The notes under the pieces: generated by a model
Told to the model about the DNA's origin: nothing
Database searches by the model: none
What the model saw: the letters and a program-made list of their open reading frames with translations, nothing else
Shown: piece by piece, positions 53,666 to 60,906 of the stretch
How positions within the stretch are numbered: position 1 is the first letter of the stretch
Layout of the letters: every line of letters starts with the position of its first letter
Made by a program: the position numbers and the translations under genes
Source of the DNA: Candidatus Zixiibacteriota bacterium
GTDB taxonomy: Bacteria; Zixibacteria; MSB-5A5; GN15; FEB-12
Assembly (NCBI GenBank): GCA_035380245.1
Contig: DAOSXA010000002.1
Span: 620,001-684,000, forward strand
Direction of reading: 5' to 3'
DNA length: 64,000 nt

Positions 53666-54823
53666 TCAGTTTTCCTGCAGTTCGGCGGCCAGCTCTCGGG
53701 CCTGCCGGTCTGCATTCAAAATATCCTCCAGGTTCGGATTATCAACAACAGAAATCCGATTTACTACATTCTCAATTGTCTTAGCAATATCGGTATACGC
53801 AATCTTCTTGCTTAGAAACATCTCCACCGCAACTTCATTGGCGGCGTTGAACAAGGCCGGAGCCGTCCCCCCGGCTCGGGCGACATCAAAGGCTATCCGC
53901 AGAGCCGGAAATCGTTCTAAGTCCGGCGGTTCAAAATCAAGCTGGAGCCGCTTTGCAAAATCCAGACGGCCGAAATCCGAAGGCGCCCGTTCCGGCCAGA
54001 ACAGCGCATAGGTTATCGGTAAACGCATATCCGGACGCGAAAGTTGGGCAATTATGGAGGAGTCCTGAAACTCGACCATCGAATGCACAATCGACTGCGG
54101 ATGTACGACCACTTCCACTTGATCCACCGGCACACCAAAAAGAGAAACAGCCTCGATTACTTCCAGCCCCTTGTTGGCTAAGGTCGAACTATCAACGGTA
54201 ATTTTAGGACCCATGTTCCAGGTTGGATGATTCAGCGCCTTTTCCGGGGTAATCCCGGCGAACTGCTCGGCCGGTAAAGTCCGAAAAGGCCCGCCGGAAG
54301 CAGTAATGATAACTCGCCGAATTTCCGAAGCCCGACCGGCCATTAAAGCCTGCCAGATAGCCGAATGCTCCGAGTCAACCGGAAGAATCCTGGCCCCTTT
54401 TCGTTTCATCAGATCGGCAAAAAGCGGTCCACCCGTAACCAGTGATTCTTTGTTGGCCAGGGCGAGATATTTATCGGCTTTGACCGCTGCCAGCGAAGCC
54501 CGCAATCCGGCCGCCCCGACAACCGCGTTGACAACAACATCAACACCACCCCGCTCGGCCAGCGCCACCACCGCTTCCGAGCCAACGACCAGCTCTATCC
54601 CGGTCCCCTGTAACTGAGCAGCCAGGTCATCAGTCCGGGACTCATCAACCAGACAGACAATCGCAGGTTTAAACTCACGGCACTGAGTAGCCAGCAGATC
54701 GACATTGGAGTAAGCGGCCAGGGCTTTTACCTCAAATGCGTCAGGATGCAGTCGGACAACATCCAGAGTCGATTTACCAATCGAACCGGTAGAGCCGAGT
54801 ATTGCCAGTCGTTTCGGTTTCAT
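53666..54823 (-). CDS. dxr: 1-deoxy-D-xylulose 5-phosphate reductoisomerase
   Basis: A 385-residue cytosolic NADPH-dependent enzyme, second step of the MEP isoprenoid pathway. N-terminal Rossmann motif GSTGSIGKSTLDVV (10-23). Metal and substrate residues are in ALANKESLVTGG (about 123-134) and LPVDSEHSAIWQAL (about 150). The C-terminal helical domain is complete, ending ADRQARELAAELQE. The ATG has AGGGAAT just upstream. Confident identification. Confidence 0.96.
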   Translation of the reverse strand: MKPKRLAILGSTGSIGKSTLDVVRLHPDAFEVKALAAYSNVDLLATQCREFKPAIVCLVDESRTDDLAAQLQGTGIELVVGSEAVVALAERGGVDVVVNAVVGAAGLRASLAAVKADKYLALANKESLVTGGPLFADLMKRKGARILPVDSEHSAIWQALMAGRASEIRRVIITASGGPFRTLPAEQFAGITPEKALNHPTWNMGPKITVDSSTLANKGLEVIEAVSLFGVPVDQVEVVVHPQSIVHSMVEFQDSSIIAQLSRPDMRLPITYALFWPERAPSDFGRLDFAKRLQLDFEPPDLERFPALRIAFDVARAGGTAPALFNAANEVAVEMFLSKKIAYTDIAKTIENVVNRISVVDNPNLEDILNADRQARELAAELQEN

Positions 54824-54936
54824 ATTCCCTTTTAACGGCTTTATCGCGCCGTGGTTTCTTTTCAGATCACTCCATACAGGTCGAAAGGCGGGACAGCTAA
54901 TCCCGCCTTTCCGAAATTTCGAATTATCTCATGCGA

Positions 54937-55608
54937 TCAGAGCGGATTGCCGTCCTTATCGCAGACATAAACCTTGGTCATCATCACCGGAGTCTTAGGA
55001 TGAGACAACTCGTTCGGATTGTTCGGATTGGCTTCGACTTCGACCGAGCCGATCTTGTGCAGAACATCATATCCGGATATAAGGTGACCGAAAACAGTGT
55101 ATTTACCGTCCAGATAAGCCGTACTCTGATTACGGGCCAGTACAACAAAGAATTGACAAGAGGCTGAATTAGGACTTTGTGAGCGAGCCATGGACAGGGT
55201 ACCGTCTTCATGCGGGATATCGGAGAATTCGGCTTGTAAATAATAACCGGCGTTCCCCATACCGCTGTTCATCGGGTCCCCTGTCTGCACCATGAAATTG
55301 TCGATCACGCGGAAGAACTGAAGATTATCGTAAAATCCCTCACGGGCGCGGGCGGCAAACGAGTCGGCATGAGCTGGAGCGACATCGCGGTACAGTTCGG
55401 CGACCATTTTGCCATAGTCGGTTTCGATAGCTACGAAGGGGTTGTTCTCATTGCGAACCGGATAGGTTTTATTGGCGATATCGGTTGTTGTCTTTTCGCC
55501 GGTGTTCTCCTGGACAGCCTGATTATCGGTTTTCTTGGCGGCATTATCGTTCCCGGAACACCCCACCAGAAGACCCAGCAGGGCCAAAGTCAAGAACAAG
55601 TGTCTCAT
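54937..55608 (-). CDS. Lipoprotein cyclophilin-type peptidyl-prolyl isomerase
   Basis: About 223 residues. Lipoprotein signal LFLTLALLGLLVGC with Cys near 17, a Lys/Thr/Asn-rich spacer, then a cyclophilin domain (VAIETDYGKMVAELYRDVAP...FYDNLQFFRVIDNFMVQTGDP...SMARSQSPNSASCQFFVVL...LDGKYTVFGHLISG). The catalytic Arg and Phe of FFRVI are present, and the FFV.L core is intact; the usual Trp is Tyr (DGKYTVFG). It catalyses proline isomerisation in envelope proteins. ATG 55608 has GGGAT upstream. A terminator-like T run is not clear. Confidence 0.88.
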   Translation of the reverse strand: MRHLFLTLALLGLLVGCSGNDNAAKKTDNQAVQENTGEKTTTDIANKTYPVRNENNPFVAIETDYGKMVAELYRDVAPAHADSFAARAREGFYDNLQFFRVIDNFMVQTGDPMNSGMGNAGYYLQAEFSDIPHEDGTLSMARSQSPNSASCQFFVVLARNQSTAYLDGKYTVFGHLISGYDVLHKIGSVEVEANPNNPNELSHPKTPVMMTKVYVCDKDGNPL

Positions 55609-55754
55609 TAGTTTATCCCTTTCAAACAATCAATCTTTGAAACAATGCGGCGAATATACCGGTTGGCTCAGAGGGTGTCAACTGTCAAACGGCGGGGCAT
55701 TTCAGCGACAAGAATGATACCCCCTCTCATCTATAAACGACCGAATTGAAGTTT

Positions 55755-55782
55755 CGGGCGACACAAGGCCGCCCGCTACTCG
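55755..55782 (+). repeat. Hairpin repeat family, copy B
   Basis: CGGGCG and CGCCCG form a stem around ACACAAGGC. The core GACACAAGGCCGCCCGCTAC is shared with copy E at 60.8 kb. It forms an inverted pair with copy C, separated by 17 bases. Confidence 0.75.
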
Positions 55783-55799
55783 AACCCGGCCCTCTCCAT

Positions 55800-55830
55800 C
55801 GCGTAGTCGGGGGGCTTGTTTCCCCGACTG
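55800..55830 (-). repeat. Hairpin repeat family, copy C (inverted to copy B)
   Basis: Read on the minus strand it is CAGTCGGGGAAACAAGCC followed by CCCCGACTACGCG, with the same stem-loop-stem and C(T)ACGCG tail as the other copies. Confidence 0.7.
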
Positions 55831-55861
55831 CCTGACGGAGCGCGGAAAGATCCAAGCTGAT

Positions 55862-56218
55862 TCAGCGCAGTACAATCTTCTTAGGCCGCCATTGAAACCG
55901 GCCGAGATCAATTTTGCCGCTATCGGAAAAAACGATCCCTTCCTCGACAAGCAACGCTCGTTGCAATTCATATCCCTGCCCCGGTTTAAGAGCAATTTTG
56001 CCCTGAGAGTTGATTACACGAAACCAGGGGAGTTTTTCATTGCGGGAGGCGTTGAGTGTCCAGACCACTAATCGGGCTGCTCGGGGATTACCGGCAAGCG
56101 CGGCAATCTGGCCGTAGCCGGCCACTCGTCCTTTGGGAATCTTGCGGATGACCTGCCGGATACGATCCTGGAGATTCGATTCCTTGGAAGTTGTAGATGA
56201 TCGCGAGACCATAGTCAT
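55862..56218 (-). CDS. Alkyltransferase-like (ATL) protein, MGMT-family DNA-binding relative
   Basis: About 118 residues, single MGMT C-terminal domain. DNA-binding helices read VAGYGQIAALAGNPRAARLVV, with the Tyr and Arg used for base flipping. The alkyl-acceptor PCHRV is PWFRVI here: Cys replaced by Trp, as in ATL proteins, and the following His by Phe. ATLs bind O6-alkylguanine and recruit nucleotide excision repair without repairing it themselves. The ATG at 56218 overlaps the upstream lipoprotein stop by one base (TGATG). Confidence 0.87.
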   Translation of the reverse strand: MTMVSRSSTTSKESNLQDRIRQVIRKIPKGRVAGYGQIAALAGNPRAARLVVWTLNASRNEKLPWFRVINSQGKIALKPGQGYELQRALLVEEGIVFSDSGKIDLGRFQWRPKKIVLR

Positions 56219-57201
56219 CAATGAAGATATTTGTTTCTAACCGCTTTAAGGAGCGCCTGGCTGCGGTCATCCCTCTTTTGACTAACTGAGGCGGGATACA
56301 AGTCCCAATCAAACGGCTCGGCAATATCCACCTGGAAAGCGGAAGAATCAGCCTGGTGGCACCAGAAGGTCAGGTTCTCATCGGAGTATTGGAACCATAC
56401 CGACGGCGGTTCTTCTTCGTCAAAGCCGGACTCGTCGGCCGCCCCGTAAATCCCCCAGATGTTGTTACCAAAATTAAACGGGATATAACGGCTGCCTATT
56501 CCGATCCCGTCAGCGGTGGTTCCCTCGTAGCGGGCGCTCATGGAGCCATCCGGTTGTTCGTAAACGGAGTCAACCACCAGGATCGAAAAAACCGGTGAGG
56601 TCGCGCCGATCACATGGTCGAGGTTGGTGTCGTAAATTACAAAAACTACCCCCAGCGTCTTTTCGTAATTCGCCACCATGACCTCTTCGAAATCCGCCAC
56701 CGTGTCAAGCGATACCGGAGTGCCGTTGAAAGCCGTGACCATGGCATAGCTGTCGTCGACCAGAATATACTGACCCTGACCGTGCGTGCCCGGATTAAGC
56801 ATATTGGCACGAAGAATCACATCGACGGTATCGAGATTCTTAACGATCGCTCTGACGGTAGCACGGCCTAGCTCTCCGGAAAAATCATAGGTATTGTGAA
56901 GCACACCGCTGCTGTTGGTCTTACCCGAGTCCAGCAACAGATTGCCGTCCCCTTCGAGCAATTCGAAGAATATCCATTTATCGGCGATTCTCTTGCTGTC
57001 GTTGTCAAGTACGGCAAAATCAAGAGAAGGGCTAAGCAGGGTATCACCCATCTCTCCCTTATAATAAAAACCGTTTATAGCAGTCAGGCCAGTGGCCTTA
57101 GTCGGTTCGACGGGATTATCGTCACCACAACCGCCACAAGCCAAAACCGTTATGCCGATTAAAACAGCAACCGCCATCAATCGAGTCAAAGTCAGAAACA
57201 T
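56218..57201 (-). CDS. Lipoprotein of unknown function with an Ig-like N-terminal region
   Basis: About 327 residues. The lipoprotein signal is VAVLIGITVLACGGC. The first mature 110 residues resemble an Ig/filamin-like fold (FAVLDNDSKRIADKWIFFEL ... TNSSGVLHNTYDF ... GRATVRAIVKNLDTVDV). A C-terminal beta-rich region follows. No enzymatic motif is seen. ATG 57201 has GAGGAG four bases upstream; a TTG at 57222 is an alternative. It is co-transcribed with the ATL gene. Confidence 0.7.
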   Translation of the reverse strand: MFLTLTRLMAVAVLIGITVLACGGCGDDNPVEPTKATGLTAINGFYYKGEMGDTLLSPSLDFAVLDNDSKRIADKWIFFELLEGDGNLLLDSGKTNSSGVLHNTYDFSGELGRATVRAIVKNLDTVDVILRANMLNPGTHGQGQYILVDDSYAMVTAFNGTPVSLDTVADFEEVMVANYEKTLGVVFVIYDTNLDHVIGATSPVFSILVVDSVYEQPDGSMSARYEGTTADGIGIGSRYIPFNFGNNIWGIYGAADESGFDEEEPPSVWFQYSDENLTFWCHQADSSAFQVDIAEPFDWDLYPASVSQKRDDRSQALLKAVRNKYLH

Positions 57202-57291
57202 AAAACTCCTCAGAATTCTCAAATAAGCATGTCATTACCGGTATCGGCCGTACCTGGCGCCGATTATACGACAGACCATATAAAAGACGGT

Positions 57292-57966
57292 CTACCGGAA
57301 GTAGTACTTGAGACCACCGGCAAAATTAAAATGCTTCGCCCGATAACCGGTAGACAGAAACTGCCAGCTTACCTGCGGAACCAGCGTGATAAAATTCTGC
57401 CCGGAGGCATCCCCCCATAGCTTCAATTCGAAACCGGCGTTGGCTGCCAGTGAGATATCCAACTGAGTCTCAGTCTGGACATCGTTAGCCGTTTCCGTTG
57501 TCAATCCGGCCATGAATTCGGGCCCCAGATACGGTGCAAAGCCGACATCCGCCAGATCGGTAAACAGGTAGTTGGCCTGGGCTTTGATATTGTACTGGTT
57601 GATAAATGGAATGGGGGCCATTTGCCAGGTCAGTTCGGTGGTACTGAACTCATCCAACTGGTCGATTTTAGTGTACTGAAAACCCACCAGATACTGGAAA
57701 TGACCGCCGCGAAGTTGCCCGAAATTGAATCCGAAGTGATAGGTTGACCTATAGACCTGATCGGCATCGAGCTTATAGGTATGACCATTATAATCAAAAT
57801 CCAGGATACCTACGCCCTCGTATTTGCCGATCGGCTCCGAAAGCCCGCCGTAAACCTCAAAAACATTGTACCGTTTGGCTACTTTGACTATCTCCGCCTG
57901 ACTCACACCGGACAGGATTAAAACGGCCAGGATTGCAAGAATAACCGAGATTCTTCCCTTTTGCAT
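57292..57966 (-). CDS. Predicted outer-membrane beta-barrel protein
   Basis: A 224-residue exported protein with signal peptide (VILAILAVLILSGVSQA) and amphipathic beta strands (NVFEVYGGLSEPIGKYEGVG, YHFGFNFGQLRGGHFQYLVGFQYT, SLAANAGFELKLWG), ending HFNFAGGLKYYFR. It resembles small OmpA/OmpW-like barrels. Substrate unknown. ATG 57966. It stands alone between its neighbours. Confidence 0.75.
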   Translation of the reverse strand: MQKGRISVILAILAVLILSGVSQAEIVKVAKRYNVFEVYGGLSEPIGKYEGVGILDFDYNGHTYKLDADQVYRSTYHFGFNFGQLRGGHFQYLVGFQYTKIDQLDEFSTTELTWQMAPIPFINQYNIKAQANYLFTDLADVGFAPYLGPEFMAGLTTETANDVQTETQLDISLAANAGFELKLWGDASGQNFITLVPQVSWQFLSTGYRAKHFNFAGGLKYYFR

Positions 57967-58054
57967 GCTTACTCCGCTGATAGAAGTCCTTATGTTCCGG
58001 CCCTAAGTTGGTCAGCGGCCGGCCTGCTGTCAATCAATATCGCCTCAACTTATT

Positions 58055-58068
58055 GTACACTTTTGTAC
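58055..58068. promoter_or_regulatory. Perfect inverted repeat GTACA-CTTT-TGTAC
   Basis: A 5-4-5 palindrome in the intergenic region between the divergent beta-barrel gene (minus) and the 3-hydroxyacyl-CoA dehydrogenase gene (plus). It could bind a dimeric regulator, but no promoter near it is convincing. Confidence 0.3.
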
Positions 58069-58208
58069 CGAGTCGGTCGACTAGGATAACAAAATCCAGT
58101 AATCGGTCAGATTGCGGTTGCCTGTTCGGGGGAAGAGACTATATTTTGCGAACCCGAACTTCTCGGGTTCCGTAACTGAGCATGGAGTGAAACGAAAGCG
58201 ATTTCTGT

Positions 58209-59114
58209 ATGCCGAGTACCAACATAATTATTATTGGCGCCGGGGTGATGGGTCAGGGCCTGGCCGAGGCTGTGGCCACCTCAGGCGAAGAAGTGACACT
58301 GGTCGACAAGACAACCAAGCTGGCCGAAAAAGGGGTTAAAGGGATTGGTGAGGCTATCGACCGCGAGATCCACAAATGGGGCCTGACCAAATCCGATAAG
58401 AAAGCTATCATGGCCCGGATATACCCCTCGTCTGATCTCTCCCAGGCGGAGGACGCCTCGATCATTATCGAGTGCATTCCGGAGTACCTCGAGACCAAAC
58501 GAACGTTGTTCGAGAAGCTGGACTCGATCTGCGATGAAAAAGCTACCCTGATCACCAATTCAGGAACACTGTCGATTTCCGAGATCGCCGCCGCCACCGA
58601 ACGACCGCAAAAAGTCATCGGTATGCATTTTTTAACACCGGTCACCAAAGTGCCGCTGGTTGAAATCGTCAAGGGACTTAAAACCGATCAGCATACCTTC
58701 GACAAAGCCGTCGAATTTGCCGACCTCCTCAACAAACAGTGGATTACCGTTAATGAGTATCCCGGTTTCGTCACCACCCGCTGCATCGTTCCCCTGATTA
58801 ACGAAGCAATGCACGTTTTGATGGAGGGCGTAGCTTCGGCTGATGATATCGACAAGGCCATGAAACTGGGCTTCGGATTCAATGTGGGACCGCTTTCCCT
58901 GGCCGATATGATGGGTCTCGACGTGGTTATGTCCTGGATGGAGAATCTCCTGTCCGAGCTTTCCGAACACAAGTACAATCCCTGCCCGCTGCTGAGAAAA
59001 ATGGTTCGCGCCGGACGCCTGGGGGTTAAGACCGGACGCGGTTTCTTCCGCTACGATGAAGAAGGTAATCGCCTGCCCGACACCCCGCTGAACCATGTCG
59101 TGGAAGGAGCATGA
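58209..59114 (+). CDS. 3-hydroxyacyl-CoA (3-hydroxybutyryl-CoA) dehydrogenase
   Basis: A 301-residue enzyme of the 3-hydroxyacyl-CoA dehydrogenase family, interconverting 3-hydroxyacyl-CoA and 3-oxoacyl-CoA with NAD(P). Rossmann motif IIGAGVMGQGLAEAV (8-22), and catalytic dyad region IGMHFLTPVTKVPLVEIVKG with the active histidine near 139. The usual NP of HFFNP is TP, and NTSS is NSGT. The C-terminal domain has the family GPLSLADMMGLDV pattern. It belongs with acetate kinase, which starts four bases after it. It acts in butyrate-type fermentation or fatty-acid turnover; the substrate chain length cannot be read. Confidence 0.88.
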   Translation: MPSTNIIIIGAGVMGQGLAEAVATSGEEVTLVDKTTKLAEKGVKGIGEAIDREIHKWGLTKSDKKAIMARIYPSSDLSQAEDASIIIECIPEYLETKRTLFEKLDSICDEKATLITNSGTLSISEIAAATERPQKVIGMHFLTPVTKVPLVEIVKGLKTDQHTFDKAVEFADLLNKQWITVNEYPGFVTTRCIVPLINEAMHVLMEGVASADDIDKAMKLGFGFNVGPLSLADMMGLDVVMSWMENLLSELSEHKYNPCPLLRKMVRAGRLGVKTGRGFFRYDEEGNRLPDTPLNHVVEGA

Positions 59115-59118
59115 GTCG

Positions 59119-60321
59119 ATGAAGATTCTCGTTATCAATGCCGGCTCATCGTCGGTAAAATACCAGTTGATTGACACCGAAACGGAAAAAGTCATGGCCA
59201 AGGGGATGGTCTCCCGGATCGGCATGTCCGAGGCAGTCCTGACCCATAAGCCGCACGACGGTCGTGAAGTCAAGGTGACCGGTGAGATTCTCGACCATAC
59301 CATTGCCATCGAATATATCGTCACGGTTTTGATGTCCGAAAACCACGGCGTGATTAAGGACGCCTCCGAAATCGACGCCGTCGGGCATAGAGTAGTCCAC
59401 GGCGGTGAGCAATTTGCCCATTCCGTCCTGATCACACCGGATCTGATGACCGAACTGCGCTCCCTGATCGAACTGGCCCCGCTGCATAATCCGCATAACA
59501 TTCGCGGCATCATGGCCTGCCAGAAGAATCTTCCGAATGCCCCGCAGGTAGCCGTGTTCGACACCGCTTTCCATCATGAAATGCCGCCTCATGCCTACAT
59601 CTACGGCATCCCCTATGTTCTTTACAAACGTTACGGAATCCGCCGGTACGGTTTCCACGGCATGTCGCATCTCTATGTAACCGAACGCGGCGCCCAACTC
59701 CTCGGCAAGACATCTGAGGAATTGCGCATGATCTCCTGCCATCTTGGCAACGGAGCATCGATTACGGCCGTGGATCATGGCGTTTCGATTGATACTTCGA
59801 TGGGTTTCACTCCCCTCGAAGGGTTGCTCATGGGAACGCGCTCGGGTGACCTTGATCCGGCTATTATCTTGCACCTGATGGCTCGTGAGGAGTTGACCCT
59901 GCACGAAGCCAATACTCTGCTCAACAAACACTCAGGCCTGGCCGGTATTTCCGGAGTCTCTTCGGATATGCGCGAAATCGAGCAGGGCGCCCGAGAAAAG
60001 ACCGGTAATGCCGCCCTGGCTTTAAACGTCTTCTGTTATCGTCTGAAGAAGTACATTGCCGCCTATGCCGCTGCCATGGGGGGACTGGACACCGTCGTCT
60101 TCACGGCCGGTGTGGGAGAGAATTCACCCATCGTGCGTGCCAAGACCTGCGAAAAACTCGAGTTCCTCGGGATACACATAGACGACGAAAAGAACCGCAC
60201 GGCCAAGGGAGATGCGATTATTTCGACCGAGGACTCCCCGGTCAAGGTGCTGGTTATTCCGACCAACGAGGAGTTGGTAATCGCTCGCGACACACAGCGC
60301 ATCGTTTCCGAGCAGAAGTAA
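59119..60321 (+). CDS. ackA: Acetate kinase
   Basis: A 400-residue cytosolic kinase that makes ATP and acetate from acetyl phosphate. Signatures are INAGSSSVKYQL (5-16), GHRVVHGGE (about 90), RYGFHGMSH (about 176), CHLGNGASI (about 205), the GTRSGDLDP loop (about 238) and AGVGENSPIVR (about 330). The ATG at 59119 has AAGGAG ten bases upstream; the earlier in-frame ATG would overlap the dehydrogenase. The phosphotransacetylase gene, its usual partner, is not nearby. It may use acetyl-CoA made by the PFOR at the start of the window. Confidence 0.95.
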   Translation: MKILVINAGSSSVKYQLIDTETEKVMAKGMVSRIGMSEAVLTHKPHDGREVKVTGEILDHTIAIEYIVTVLMSENHGVIKDASEIDAVGHRVVHGGEQFAHSVLITPDLMTELRSLIELAPLHNPHNIRGIMACQKNLPNAPQVAVFDTAFHHEMPPHAYIYGIPYVLYKRYGIRRYGFHGMSHLYVTERGAQLLGKTSEELRMISCHLGNGASITAVDHGVSIDTSMGFTPLEGLLMGTRSGDLDPAIILHLMAREELTLHEANTLLNKHSGLAGISGVSSDMREIEQGAREKTGNAALALNVFCYRLKKYIAAYAAAMGGLDTVVFTAGVGENSPIVRAKTCEKLEFLGIHIDDEKNRTAKGDAIISTEDSPVKVLVIPTNEELVIARDTQRIVSEQK

Positions 60322-60412
60322 CAGCAATATCGGCAGGTCTCGGTGAGACCTTCCCCTTACGACACCAGGTTGCAAGCAACCTGACCTGCATGAATGAAGA
60401 AGCTATCCGAAA

Positions 60413-60445
60413 GGCGGGATCCCCTTGATCCCGCCATTTATTTTT
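60413..60445 (+). terminator. Terminator of the dehydrogenase/ackA operon
   Basis: GGCGGGATC-CCCTT-GATCCCGCC is followed by ATTTATTTTT, about 90 bases after the ackA stop. A separate perfect 18-base inverted repeat CAGGTTGCAAGCAACCTG lies just before it (about 60366-60383). Confidence 0.85.
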
Positions 60446-60906
60446 CAGATAATCAACAACTAGATCTATTTGATACTGGTACGGCAAATTCCCCTGGCTT
60501 TTTCCCACCCGTGGACAGATGGACCACCGGCCGGAGCTTGTATATGTGGGCAACTGACTTCCCCTTAGACGCCGTAGACCAGAGCCCTGTCAATCGCCAA
60601 TATCCGAAGTCCGGGCCCCCTGTGATCCCGGACTATAGCTCGTGAATTGATTTACATAAAGCGAAGTTTCGACATCTTGCTTCATCTTTTCGATACCTCA
60701 CCCATTGGGAATGTTAAAAAACTATTATTACGGCGGAGACAAACCCCGCCGCTACGCGTTAAGAAATCCTAACCTCGCGTAGCGGGCGGCCTTGTGTCGC
60801 CCGCATTATGGTTGTGTTTTACAGAATATCTATGCATACGACTTTTTTAGATTGGGTGCGATTTGGGATCGCGAAGTGAGGTTTCGACGAGATGAACTTA
60901 CTACCC
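60446..60906. repeat. Repeat-rich intergenic region with hairpin pair D/E and variant core repeats
   Basis: No gene is visible. Copy D (60731-60758, plus) and copy E (60776-60804, minus) form an inverted pair of hairpins separated by 17 bases: GGCGGAGACAAACCCCGCC and CGCTACGCG mirrored by CGCGTAGCG and GGGCGACACAAGGCCGCCC. Two variant copies of the GCGAAGTTTCGACA repeat lie at 60661-60673 and 60865-60890. The segment TTCATCTTTTCG.T.CC.CACCCAT.GGG near 60682 also matches 44.9 kb. Confidence 0.75.

Noticed and set aside
60394..60645. 83-codon frame after ackA
   Set aside because: It begins in the spacer after ackA and runs through the ackA terminator; no ribosome site or conserved motif.
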